Source of the DNA: Leptoclinus maculatus
Taxonomy: Eukaryota > Chordata > Actinopteri > Perciformes > Stichaeidae
Assembly (NCBI GenBank): GCA_032191485.1
Contig: JAVDOI010000003.1
Location: forward strand, 18,120,649 to 18,184,648
Direction of reading: 5' to 3'
DNA: 64,000 bases
Shown: in pieces, positions 12,518 through 22,740 of the stretch
Position numbering within the stretch: the stretch's first letter is position 1
Layout of the letters: every line of letters begins with the position of its first letter
Notes under the pieces: generated by a model
What the model saw: the letters and a program-made list of their open reading frames with translations, nothing else
Database searches by the model: none
What the model was told of the DNA's origin: nothing
Translations under genes and position numbers: made by a program

Positions 12518-13299
12518 CAAGTTTCAGAGTTTTGTGTCAAAAGGTGTATCGTAAGGCTGTTGATGGTTGCTACAGACTAGATGGACAAATTCTGTTTCCA
12601 AGTTAGATTTTTACCACCAGTAGGGCGACAAATGTAAATTCTGGCCTGAGGGTGGCACCAAAGGAAAAGACAGAGGTCTATGCTTTGTACACACTCATCC
12701 ACTGCACTTGATTTCCATTAAAAACTTGTTCTCTTCTTTTTTTATCTGAGGTTGGGAAGTTGACCAGACGTACTTTTTGCCAAACCGACCGGTTTTGGAC
12801 AAGCCGCACAAAGATGAGAACCATGCCTTGTTGGACGTGTTTTTAATCAGCGTGTTTTGGTTTTGCAAGAGCGAAGGCTTCAAAGAGGAGGACTAACTGG
12901 TTGGTTTGGCAAACGTACATCTGGTTGACTTTTCTGCCTCAGCGCACACTCGCTTTCCTAGGCTTTTCAAAGCCTCAAGCTGGATTTAAGCTTGACGCAG
13001 ATTGATGTTGATTCCTGATTCATAGTTCAGCCTCAGGTTGCACCACTGCACCAAAACACCAAGGCAAGTTCCTTGTATGTGCAAACCAATACACCTGATT
13101 CTGATTCTGCAACGCCAAACAAATCAGACCGTATCATTGCATCATGCTACATTCCTCATAGTCACTGTGTTTACATGCGCTGAGCAACAGTTTGAAGTGG
13201 ACGTAACTTTGCTTAATGTTTAATACCTAAAACATAACTGAGCTTTTTTTCAACTTGTATTCACAGTTTTTGCAGCCCCTTGTTGGGACGGCAGCTGTG
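12518..13299. other. Non-coding stretch, nothing recognised
   Basis: No repeat copy, exon or RNA is supported in this interval. Confidence 0.45.
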
Positions 13300-13560
13300 T
13301 TTAGGCTTTTGAGCTTAATGCTAACGTGCTCACAGCTAACATGTGAATAAGTTAACATTCAAGTCATAAGGTATAGATTGTCAGCAGGAGATCAGCATTA
13401 GGATTCATCCCCTGGGCAGCAAGAATGTCTAACGAATTCAATTACAATCGATCCAATAGTTGACAACATATTTCACTCTGGACCAAAGTGTTGCTCTGCG
13501 TTGCTCTACAGCGACACCACTAGCCTGTAGCTGAAAAATAAGCTAACCAAACGGAACAGT
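13300..13560 (+). repeat. G1 dispersed repeat fragment
   Basis: Contains gagcttaatgctaacgtgct, cacagctaacatgtgaa, aggattcatcccctgggcag, gatccaatagttgacaac and tttcactctggaccaaagtg. This order matches the G1 family, with gaps. Degenerate. Confidence 0.55.
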
Positions 13561-14330
13561 TGCATGTTTGCTGAGTGGCAAAGGTATAAGTATTCTGTCT
13601 GTTTCCACTGGCTCTAGAGCACTAAGAGGATTCTGATGAGTTAAACATGTTGTAATATCCAACTTATTGAGATATGATGTTGGGTTCTGCCACAGTTAAG
13701 TAAAAGATAAAAGATAAAGTGAAGTTCAGGTTTGGCAGATTTTATAAAGACTTTCAACCATTCCCAGTGTGATTCTTGTCCAAAACTGCAGGTAATGTTT
13801 TGATACATTTACATTATATCCTGTTAAAATACACCACTGCAAATACTACATCCCAGACGCACACTCAAGTGACTGTACAACACACGCACACCCATGGCAC
13901 AATGGCAGGCCCCAGGGCCCCAGACCCCAGAACAGTCTCAGGTAGATTGGGTGTCATTTTTTTCTCTGCCTCCACATTCATGGCATCGTATAATCAGGTC
14001 GTAACCTAGTTGATGTCTTTATGAAACAATCTGCTGCACTGCAGGCGAGAACACGTGAAGCGTATAGAGTGGCAGGGTGTGGAAACCCGTCGTCGTCATC
14101 GCTGTCGCGGGCCCGGGACACTGCAGCTCCTGCGACTCGAACCTGAGCGTGGGCGAGTTGTCTCTTTGTGTAAAGGATACACATTAGGGTCTATGTAATT
14201 ACAGAGCGAGTGCGGTGTATAATTTGAGTCATCACAGAGAGAGTGAATGAAGGAGAGCATGGTGTTACTGTAGTGTGGGAAAGAGGTGTGTTTAAAGGGG
14301 GGTCATTGTGGGGAGGATTGTTGTTGTGCA
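13561..14330. other. Non-coding stretch, nothing recognised
   Basis: No repeat match. Small frames on both strands at 13776-14397 have no recognisable product. Confidence 0.45.
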
Positions 14331-14346
14331 CCACCAGGGGGCAGTA
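14331..14346 (+). promoter_or_regulatory. CTCF-like binding motif
   Basis: ccaccagggggcagta fits the vertebrate CTCF core (CCASYAGRKGGCR) at every core position. A single motif in 64 kb can arise by chance or from an old repeat, so occupancy is not implied. Confidence 0.4.
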
Positions 14347-15059
14347 GAATAGTTCCCACAGGAACCTGGGGGGCTTCACTGTCAGGATGCAGGTCACACT
14401 CTAGTTATCTTCCTTGTTTCCTTCTCTTTCTTCCTCTATCTTTTGCTTTTCTTCCTCTCATCTCGTTTCCTCTAATCCTCCTCACCCTCCCTCCTTTCTC
14501 TTCACTCCCCGCTTTCCCATTTTCCATTCTCAAAGCTCCGACAGTTAGCGCGCTCAGTTGAGTTATTTTCAGCGCCGACACCTCCAGAGTCCTCCGCTGC
14601 TCACCAATTTACTGTACACGTGTGTTTGCGGGCCCACTCGCAGAGAGAGGTGTGGGGTCAGAGGCGGCGGGTGGAAGAAGTGAGTCGAGTACAGTATGAG
14701 GTGGGAGGAGTGAATCAAACAAGATGCACCGGAGAGGATCTGCTGCATTTGGTGGGAGAGTGTGTGTGTGGGTTGTAGGTGAAGCGGCCTCCACATTGTG
14801 TTGACTTTGAAACACAAGATCACATGCTGAGGGGGAACGGCCAGAACGAATGTCTGGCCAAAGTTGTCGTTTTCTCCATGAGCGCTGCTGCGGTTTAGGG
14901 GGGGGGGGGGGGGGGGGAGCTTGAAAAGTGTGATGGGGGAGGAATTTGTCTCTTGTTCAGTTGTGGTCATTCATGAGGAGAAGGGTGTGAGTGTTTGTGG
15001 CTCTTTGTATGAGTGTGTTTAATGTGCACTATTAAACCCTGAGATCAGATGTCAGCAGT
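14347..15059. other. Non-coding stretch with C/T-rich block and G20
   Basis: A C/T-rich stretch lies at about 14400-14530 and a run of 20 G at 14898-14917. The overlapping frames, including the 133-codon minus-strand one at 14569-14970, have no recognised domain and contain the poly-Pro encoded by the G run read in reverse. Confidence 0.5.
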
Positions 15060-15628
15060 ATAGTGGCAGAAGCACTTAAATGCTTTTATTAAGTGAAAGT
15101 ACCAATACAACAACAAAAAAAACTAATTACAAGTAAGAGTCAGGCCTCCATTCAAAAACCCTACTTAAGTAAAAGTAAAAAATGTACTTAAAGTATCAAA
15201 GTAAAAGTACTCACTGCTTAGTAAAATGGACCCTGTGTGGAGCTAGTTTTAGCTGATTTATATACACTTAGTCGAGACTAGTGGTTCCCAAACTAGGAGT
15301 TAGGCCAATCCAAATCAGCAGGGTCACGAGATGATTAGTCAGACAGGAAAGAAGAAATAACAACGCTGCTTTGGACTGAAGACGGCTGAAACAACTAAAC
15401 ACAGCTTTATGTTAGAAGTCCCAAGAGAAAACAGTTGGAAACCACCAGTTTCATCTTTTACAATATGTTGTTCGTTTATTTTGTTTCTCATGCAAAGTAA
15501 CAAGTAATTACAGCTGTCAGAGAGATGTAGCTGAGTAAAAAGTACAATACTTCCCTCTGAAATGTAGTGAAGTAGTGTCATAGAAAGTACATACTTGAGT
15601 AAATGTACTCAGTTACTTTCCACCACTG
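15060..15628 (+). mobile_element. tacttaagtaaaagta element (S1), long form, near-complete
   Basis: Left end: agtggcagaagcacttaaat, then aagtgaaagtacc and ctacttaagtaaaagt. Right end: atacttgagtaaatgtactc then agttactttccaccactg. The ends are inverted and imperfect. The middle has gtggttcccaaactagg, gggtcacgagatgattag and ttggaaaccaccag. It is a frequent percomorph non-autonomous element. Other copies lie at 20926-21600, 27190-27850 and, partial and inverted, at 28503-28640. Confidence 0.75.
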
Positions 15629-15746
15629 TGTGTCAGTCGGTTTGTGTGGGCACAAACTGTAGGCCTGAGGAGGTCTGGAGGGCAATTTTTTTTAAATGCC
15701 AGTGGTGGTGTGTTTGTGTCTGAGTAGGTGGGTGGGTGCGGGTGTG

Positions 15747-15749
15747 TTT

Positions 15750-15780
<31 letters not shown>
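15747..15780. repeat. T13-G21 homopolymer pair
   Basis: Thirteen T followed directly by twenty-one G. Open frames across it give poly-Gly or poly-Pro artefacts. The G21 run can form G-quadruplex or triplex structures and its length is prone to assembly error. Confidence 0.95.
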
Positions 15781-15781
<1 letters not shown>

Positions 15782-16037
15782 TCTTGCATCCATTCCCTGC
15801 TGGATGATGAAAAGTGCAGCGCAGCAGAAATGCATTCCAAGGTGGGGGGGAGAGCTGCATGGGTTCCACGACTATCAGGTTCTTTGGCTGGGCTGCGGGT
15901 TTGGCTCCATTGCCGCTAAATGGCAGGAAAAGAGGGGAGAGTGTATAGATGATTAGTAGTGAAGGGGCCAAACCAGAGAAAAATGTTTTAGCCCCAACCT
16001 TTTATTGTTTATAGATAAAACGCTTTGCCAGAACCAT

Positions 16038-16058
16038 AAAAAAAAAAAAAAAAAAAAA
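16038..16058. repeat. Poly-A run (A21)
   Basis: Twenty-one A after accat. No recognisable SINE or LINE body precedes it, so it is recorded as a simple repeat rather than a retroposon tail. Confidence 0.9.
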
Positions 16059-16170
16059 GCAAGCGAAGGGGAGAAAAATCACAGCCTTGGACCATTAAGA
16101 ACAAAAAGTGATTCTTTAAGAAGAAAAAGCTGCTTGTTATGTGATGTTCGGTGTGTCTTTGCATGCTGAT

Positions 16171-16172
<2 letters not shown>

Positions 16173-16227
<55 letters not shown>
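16173..16227. repeat. (GT)27 microsatellite
   Basis: Uninterrupted GT run of 55 bp. The 133-codon plus-strand frame starting at 16173 is seeded by it and is not a gene. Confidence 0.97.
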
Positions 16228-16228
<1 letters not shown>

Positions 16229-17930
16229 CTTGGAGAAGCCTGCAGCGGGCCCTGTAGCCGCTCTGACTGCTAATGAACTTGGATCGGCGTCCGTGAGCGT
16301 TGGGGCTGAAAGGGCTCTTTCTCCCGCTCGGCCACAGCCACTCAGCTGTCACTCGCTGACCTACAGCTCTCTGATTATGTCACTGTCGCTTAGAAGGCTC
16401 CGCATTCATCCATCATTAAGGCTACAAGTCTGGACACCCCAATCAAACGCCCTATTAAAACCTTCTACCGGTCTCTTTCAGTTTGTTCGCTGGTTGCAGC
16501 TGCTGCTCGGCACCAAGACAACCAGTGTGCCAAAAAGATCTCTTCCTCGTGGATCAAATGAAGGTGAAGTGTAGAAATGTACAGAACAAGTGCTTCTAAG
16601 TGATGAAACTAGAAGTTGAGTGTCACGTTTTTACTATTCCGCCAACCTTTGGCATTACGTATTTCCACTCCATGACACTTTTGAGTTTTACTCGTTTAGA
16701 AGGAAATAGTGTTCAACATTTATCTTACGTTGTGGAATACGATTTAATGCAAAGAAATGTAAAATACAGGAACCGTTGCCGGTGTTAAGACACAACAATC
16801 TCAAGTTTTAGTGAGGATACAAGATTTCTTATCCCACGAATCATCTCACAACACCCCAGATTGAACCTGTTAAAGGGGCTACAACCCCTAGTTTGGGACC
16901 CACTGGACTATTCCCAACCAGCTGCAACATTAAAATGCTGCTCATGCATTAGAGTTCATTACCTACTCATGTAATATATAAATAAGAGAACACAGGATTT
17001 GTAAAATGTTGGGTCAGTACTTTAATTTGAATAAAGAGTCTTCCTCCAGCACTGCATGCTGTGCGTTTTCGGCCTCTTGGATCTGGAGGAATCCATTGAG
17101 CGCCGGTCGCCAGGAGCAACAGGCCTTCGGGAGGAGGAGGAGGGCGAGGAGGAGGGGTCTGGTGTCCACCCGTCCACACCTCCCCCCCCCCCCTCTCTCT
17201 CTTTCTCTCTCTCTCTGCCATCCTTTCCTCCCCTCCCTCCCCTCACATGGGCTTTGCCTTTGGCTGAACGCTGGGATTCTTTCACAGAGGCTGCCGGTTG
17301 CCAAGAGAGAGAGCCACAGAAAAGCTGGGCAAATGTATGTGGGTCACTGCGAGTCAGAAGGGGGCTTTTCATTCTCCCCTTCCCTCCTTTTTTTCTCCTC
17401 CTTTTTGTTCCTTTGTTCTTTTTTTGGCTCTTTTGGCTCGCTCCTTCCACCCCCACGAGTGAAAAGATAACATTGATTTGTGTCAGTCCCGTTTATTATT
17501 TGTCCTGGACGAGCCCGCTAAGACAATCCCCAATACGATATGAAGCGGTGTCCTATTGACTTCTTAACTTCTCTCTGGGCGTACACACATCTCTGAGCGT
17601 CCCTTTGTGTGTGTGTTTGTTTGTTTGGCTTGTGTTCCTGAACCCATGGACAAACAGAAGGGGACGAACTGCACTAAAAAGGATCTGGAGCAGATGCTCC
17701 GTTGGCCTCAGTCTCACTTCCTTTCAGCAGCTCTCGACTTCTTCTTTCCCTTCCTCTTTCTCTCTGATGGAGTGGTTTGTGCTCTTTTTTTTTGTTTTTT
17801 TTGTTGGTCTGTCTGACTGCAGGGACGCGGGAAAGTGATCCAGGCCAGGCTGTTGACACTGCAGGGACGGATCAGGAGGACAGCTTGTGTTGTTGGCTTT
17901 ACCTTATATGTTTGTCTCTGCCTGCTACAT

Positions 17931-17931
<1 letters not shown>
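16228..17931. other. Non-coding stretch with purine and pyrimidine tracts
   Basis: A gga-rich tract at about 17131-17160 is followed by a C/T-rich tract at about 17172-17245, and a further T/C-rich block lies at about 17370-17450. Several long overlapping frames on both strands at 17006-17559 result from this biased composition: no shared domain, low-complexity Ser/Leu/Pro or Arg/Glu content. The frame around 17641-17700 looks somewhat more protein-like but has no recognised homology. Confidence 0.5.

Positions 17932-17986
<55 letters not shown>
17932..17986. repeat. (TC)n microsatellite
   Basis: TC run of about 55 bp. Frames across it, such as Leu/Ser or Arg/Glu repeats, are artefacts. Confidence 0.97.
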
Positions 17987-17988
<2 letters not shown>

Positions 17989-18839
17989 CCTCCCTCTGTC
18001 TTTGGCTGTTTACATTTCTATTAGTTATCGATAGACAATCAGAAAAACAACCCCCAGGAAGAGTGGCATTTAGGCCCGCAAGGTTCATCAGAGTGCCACT
18101 TAGATCAGACCTTTGAAACCTCTATCTGTGATCATATCTACAGAAGTTTCAGGGGGATTTTTTGTTTTAATGTTGTGACATGTGTCATCTCCTTTTTTGA
18201 GGCAGTGAGAGTGAGTCTGTGCACAAGACTCCATTGCATCGTTTCACTATTTCACCCTCTTTGTGTCTCTACGCTTCCCAAGGTTGTGAAAGACTTCGTC
18301 AATGGGGGTATAAAGTCTAGATATCCCAGATATCCACATCAGAGCACGCTATTATTTCATTAGATTGATATCAGGTTGTCTGACACCACCCTCTTTCTCC
18401 CCCGTTCGCCCTTCTGCGGCAGAGTTTCTCATTTCAGGAAAGACAATGGCCTGTCTATCCTGCAGTACTAAGTAAATGTCAGGTACTGTCTACCCTCCTC
18501 CTCATCTATTCACTGAAATGCTCTGGGGGCTGAGGTCTAGATATCCATCTAGCAGGGTCTGTATACATATGTGCTACATGGTACAACTCCAGTCAGGTTA
18601 CTGGATCGGGTTACTCCACATGTATATAGTTTACAAGAACTCACACAAGCTCTCGGACAGATTTCAGGCATCTTTTATTTGATTTTATCAGTGAGGTTTT
18701 CAGCTTATGTGAGCTGAATAAGAAGGGTTTGTGGAGGCTTTTCTCGGGCCCAAACGTATTATTGGTCAATCATCAGACAAACCCCAAGTGAAATTTTGAG
18801 CCTGGGGCATGACATGGCTGCCCTAAGTAAAGCCCTGTT
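17987..18839. other. Non-coding stretch, nothing recognised
   Basis: The motif tctagatatcc occurs at about 18317 and 18537, too short to define a repeat. Nothing coding is supported. Confidence 0.45.
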
Positions 18840-19210
18840 TGGAGTTGAAATGATTAGCTGATTATTATTATTATTATATAAGCTTTATTTAGAGAGGTAA
18901 TCTCATTGAGACTTGGTCTCATTCTCAAAAGTAATCAATTAGTTGAGTTGAAATGCCAAAACTTCAAACCTTCCGTTCTGGTTCAAATTTTGAAAATGAG
19001 TTGGTTTTCATGATATTGTATAATAATAAACTGACTATGTTTGGGTTTGGACTGCTGGTCAGACAAAACAAGACACTTCCAGATGCCGCCGTAGACTAAA
19101 ACTGTGATCGTCATTTCTTCATATTTTCGGACATTTTCTAAACCATACGATCGATCAAGAAATCAAGTATATAATTGGAAGATTAATTGATAATGAAAAT
19201 CATCATTATT
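18840..19210 (-). repeat. Degenerate gattaatcgatta-type repeat with inner insertion
   Basis: Ends resemble the inverted halves of a fish repeat rich in gattaat and ataatgaaaatcat; the middle (ggtcagacaaaacaagacac) is typical of it. A related block in the opposite orientation may lie at 21150-21365. At about 18886-18938 it seems interrupted by tttatttagagaggtaatct and cattgagacttggtctcat, a fragment of the repeat seen at 35464-35600. Confidence 0.5.
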
Positions 19211-19823
19211 TAAGCTCATCCTGTGTAAGTCTATTGGGAGGATCATTTAGTTTGACTCCGATTGCACAGAAACACAATTTATCCTTCTTGGTAAAACTTA
19301 GCTCCCAGTTTTACAAGTTTCAGTCATACCTAAATCAGAGGTTTTGGCATTTAAAGCGTCAATAATCAATATTTTATAACAGTGTGTCAAATCACTGTGA
19401 CGAAACTACAGAGAGTTATCAGCTTACTGCTGTTCCCCTTTGCTCTTTGTTTTGTTTTTTACTGGCTGCAATATTGCATTCATATCTATCTAATTTACAA
19501 TTTTAACTCATTTACATAGTTAACCTCACTATGGTAGTACATGTGTTGTATTTGTATGGATTGCAGCACCTTACCATGCAAACACATTACATTCACTATC
19601 ATCTCCTCGTCTTACTTGCACTAGTTTTTGTGATACATCTCTCTCTCTCTCTCCCTCTCACTATATCTCTCAATCTCTCTCTAACACTCTATATCTCTGT
19701 ATGTCTGTAAACTTCGTGTTGAAAATACTACTTTGTACATGGAAACATTTTATTAAAAAGTTATCTTTTTGTACTTTCAGGTACAGACCGACGGTCCTGG
19801 TTGGAAAAGGAAAATCCTCGTCA
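19211..19823. other. Non-coding stretch, nothing recognised
   Basis: Short TC-rich runs lie at about 19638-19682. No gene signal can be supported. Confidence 0.45.
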
Positions 19824-19863
19824 TCCTCCTCCTCCTCCTCCTCCTCCTCCTCCTCCTCCTCCT
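19824..19863. repeat. (CCT)n trinucleotide repeat
   Basis: About thirteen CCT/TCC units. Adjacent frames give poly-Ser, poly-Leu or poly-Glu, all repeat artefacts. The preceding ttttgtactttcag looks like a splice acceptor, but no conserved product follows. Confidence 0.95.
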
Positions 19864-20925
19864 GCTTTCCCAAAAAGGGTCAGCTAAACGAAAGGTACGT
19901 GGCTCTAATATAGATCGGGGTTTGTTACTCCTGGAGGGACTGACGGCATGTGTTATGTTATATCATTAGGATAATAATTCCTCCGATATAAGACACCTCT
20001 GGCAGTCTTCAGCCCTTTCATATCCCCCCCTCTTTGCTTCGGACATCTGGCAGACATACGCCTCGGGCTCATGCGAAGGGAGGATGTGGGGGCAGGGATC
20101 GATTCCATAACTCTACTGAAGAGAGATACGTCTCTTTCAGGTGTGAGCGTGAGCTTTCTGGTGCCATTTTGTTCGGAAGATCTCGAAGCCAGAGTCTTTT
20201 TTCTACTGTAGCATTACGAGGGAGGCAAAAAAACAATAAAGCTCCAGTCACCTGATTTCCTGTCTCTCATCTGAGGGTTTTTCTTTTCACTTCCTGCTCG
20301 GCTGGTATTTCTACAAGCTCTGTCTTAGTGGTGATGACAACAACATGTGTGCCGCAAACCTAATATAGGCTTCAGTGTGAAGCGAACAATAGATCATATG
20401 AGTTGTGACTGGCTTTTTTTATAAAGTCCTCTGAAGCCTAATTGCTATCAGACATTATCCAGGGCCTACTTGCAAGAACTATGGAGATCATTGGGGGGGG
20501 GGTGCGTTATGAAAGAGATATGGGATTTGGATGATTTATAAGAAGAGATAAATGTTATTAAACTCACCAGAAGGAAACTCGGAGAGCCACATCACACGCA
20601 AAATATGGAACAGTGAAAAGAAGATGAATATCAGAGGCAATATTATCTCCACAGCTATAGCGAATAACAGAAACGGCAATACATCATCACAACTTGGCAT
20701 GATCTTCACCTCCCTCTCAGCATCCCTCTGTGGCCTGCGCAGGAAGCTCGTCCACCTCCAGTCGAGCTCCATTCACCTCCCCGTTTATTTTCTTTCCAGT
20801 GCGCGTGTCCAGTGAGAGCTTTGCAAATGACCTAGTTTTTTTTTTTGTCAAGACTCAATAGGAATGGTTGTGCCAAGCACTCCTGATGCCAGACAGGTCT
20901 GGGGACGGGCCACGCCAGGTAGCGT
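19864..20925. other. Non-coding stretch, nothing recognised
   Basis: A G-run lies at about 20492-20501. Acceptor-like tctctttcag occurs near 20138 without a convincing exon behind it. Frames at 20034-20255 and 20536-20815 have no recognisable domain. Confidence 0.45.
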
Positions 20926-21600
20926 GAGAGTGGAGGATCTCTTTACCTAAATAAAAGTACAAATTACTCCTTAACAAGTAAAAGTCCTGCATTGAAATGT
21001 ACTTAAAGATAATACAAGTAAAAGTAGTCAATGCAGAAGAACGGCTTATGTGAGTGTTAGATCATTACTCGTACATTCAAGCAGCATTTTATTGTTGTTG
21101 TTTGTTGAGGTGCAGCTAATTTTTTACTATTTTATGGATGCAACTTAAGACTTTTTTCATTCGGATTCCAAAGTGACACCTTCAAATTGCTTGGTTTGTT
21201 TGATCAACAGTCAAACCTCAAAGTAATTAAAAAAAAAATATATCTAATTTAAGACACGGAAAATCAACAAATCTTCACTTTTGAGAAGCTGGAACATGAC
21301 ATTTCTGGGCATTTGCATATGAAAAATTGCTGGTTTTCCTTTTTGGCCTATTGAGTTTTGATTCAGCTCTAATTTTATACAAGGGTTGGGTAGTTTGATC
21401 TGTAGAAATACATAATATTTTTAAGCTCTTCATATGTTTTGTATGCAAAATCTTGACTAGTAACTATAGCTAGCAATGTCAAATACAATACAATATAAAA
21501 ATATTCAATATTGCCCTCCGAATTGTAATGAAGTGGAAATTTAATTTGTACTTAAGTACCGTACTTGAGTAAATGTTCTTGGTTACTTTCCACCATTGTG
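20926..21600 (+). mobile_element. tacttaagtaaaagta element (S1), with inner insertion
   Basis: Left end: gtggaggatctctttaccta, then ataaaagtac and aacaagtaaaagtcctgc. Right end: gtacttaagtaccgtacttg, then gttactttccaccattgtg. Middle motifs cagcattttattgttgttg, gggttgggtagtttgatc and cttcatatgttttgtatgc are those of the short form of the family. The block at about 21150-21365 (cttcaaattgcttggtttg, gagaagctggaacatgac) is foreign to it and resembles the gattaatcgatta repeat family. Confidence 0.7.
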
Positions 21601-22569
21601 GAAGTCCCTGCACGTTATTTGGAAGCGTGAGGATGCCAGAGAAAAAAAAAATCAAGAAAATCAGTGTCTGTATTTGTGTCTTGCTGCTATGCGGAGCAGC
21701 TGTGCCGTAAGCCAACAGCTCCAGTTGTCCGTGGTCTTCATCAAGCTCTTCGTTAGTCAAATTAGAAATATATGGTGCACAAAAATTGAGGGTGGGAAAA
21801 AACGAGATCTTTGGATCATAACGGGGTCTATTTTGGTCGTTTTGGTATTTAAATGTCGCCATTCTCATCAGTTATGTTCAGCCAGCCTCTCTGGGCTCTT
21901 AATGCCGGAGGGTACGCAGCAACCTACCTCATGGAAAATGTGCATCATTACCACACTCGGCCTGGCGCACAACAAACATGCTGGCACACAGGGACACACA
22001 TTCAAGCAAAGCACACACACACATAGGATTTGTCAGCGAAGCCAGACGTGGAATAAAGTAACTTTGTTTATTGCTAGCATACAATTTTTCAAATGTGTGA
22101 TCCATCACTTCCTGTTCCAGTAAGTGTGGAGGCGATGGGTGCTGGTGGTGGGGGGAGGTGGGCGTTTTTTTTGGGCAGCTCCGTCTAATGAGCAACTCTT
22201 TCACCGAACCAGACAGTTTATGGGGTGGCTGCCAGCCTCATTAAGAGCAGCTCTTAATTGCCCTTTTCTAGCCAAAACCCAAAAGCTGAAACATCTGCTG
22301 GCCCATGAACCCTGTTCCTCCTCCCCTGAACCCTCTTCCGCCCTTCACTCTGCTCTGGCACTTGTTGATCACTTACCACCACTGAGGTCCATAACAACAA
22401 CAACAACAGCAACAACAGCATCCAGGCAGCAACCCCCCCCCCCCCCCCTCCCCAGAGCTGAACAATGAACCTTCAATATTTCAACTCAAGTGGATGAATG
22501 TGTTTGCGTCCATGTGTTTGCGTTGGGCCTCGCCAAAACCTTTTGGGTGTTTGGTGTGAACACGCGATT
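21601..22569. other. Non-coding stretch with a palindrome and a (CAA)n / poly-C block
   Basis: A 19-bp near-perfect palindrome (9-bp arms, one central base) lies at 22240-22258 in a segment without repeat matches. A caa/aca-rich run at about 22393-22425 leads into C17 at about 22434-22450. The long plus-strand frame at 21596-22123 begins in the end of the S1 repeat and shows no domain. Confidence 0.5.
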
Positions 22570-22740
22570 GGAAACTTGTGAACACAGTGGAGCATTTATC
22601 AGCTAAAATGCCAGATATTTCACTTCGGGGTTGTTAGGGAGACCAAAACAAAGTGAATATTGGACTAATATTCATCAGTTGGGCACAAACACAACTCCAA
22701 ATGAATGCTATCGTGCTCCATGACTGCTGGATGTGTAAAA
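22570..22740 (-). repeat. Dispersed fish repeat R1, copy 2
   Basis: On the plus strand it reads gtgaacacagtggagcattt, then cagctaaaatgccagatatt, tagggagaccaaaaca and gctggatgtgtaaaa. This is the reverse complement of the order seen in R1 at 2752-3408. Confidence 0.7.

Noticed and set aside
12600..12640. Third CTCF-like motif (accaccagtagggcgac)
   Set aside because: One G is missing from the GGGGG part of the core when aligned, so the match is poor.
17006..17559. Four overlapping frames of 96-167 codons on both strands
   Set aside because: Purine/pyrimidine-biased DNA has few stops in several frames; products are low-complexity and mutually exclusive.
21596..22123. 175-codon plus-strand frame
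   Set aside because: Starts at the end of the S1 repeat, has no recognised domain and no splice or promoter context.
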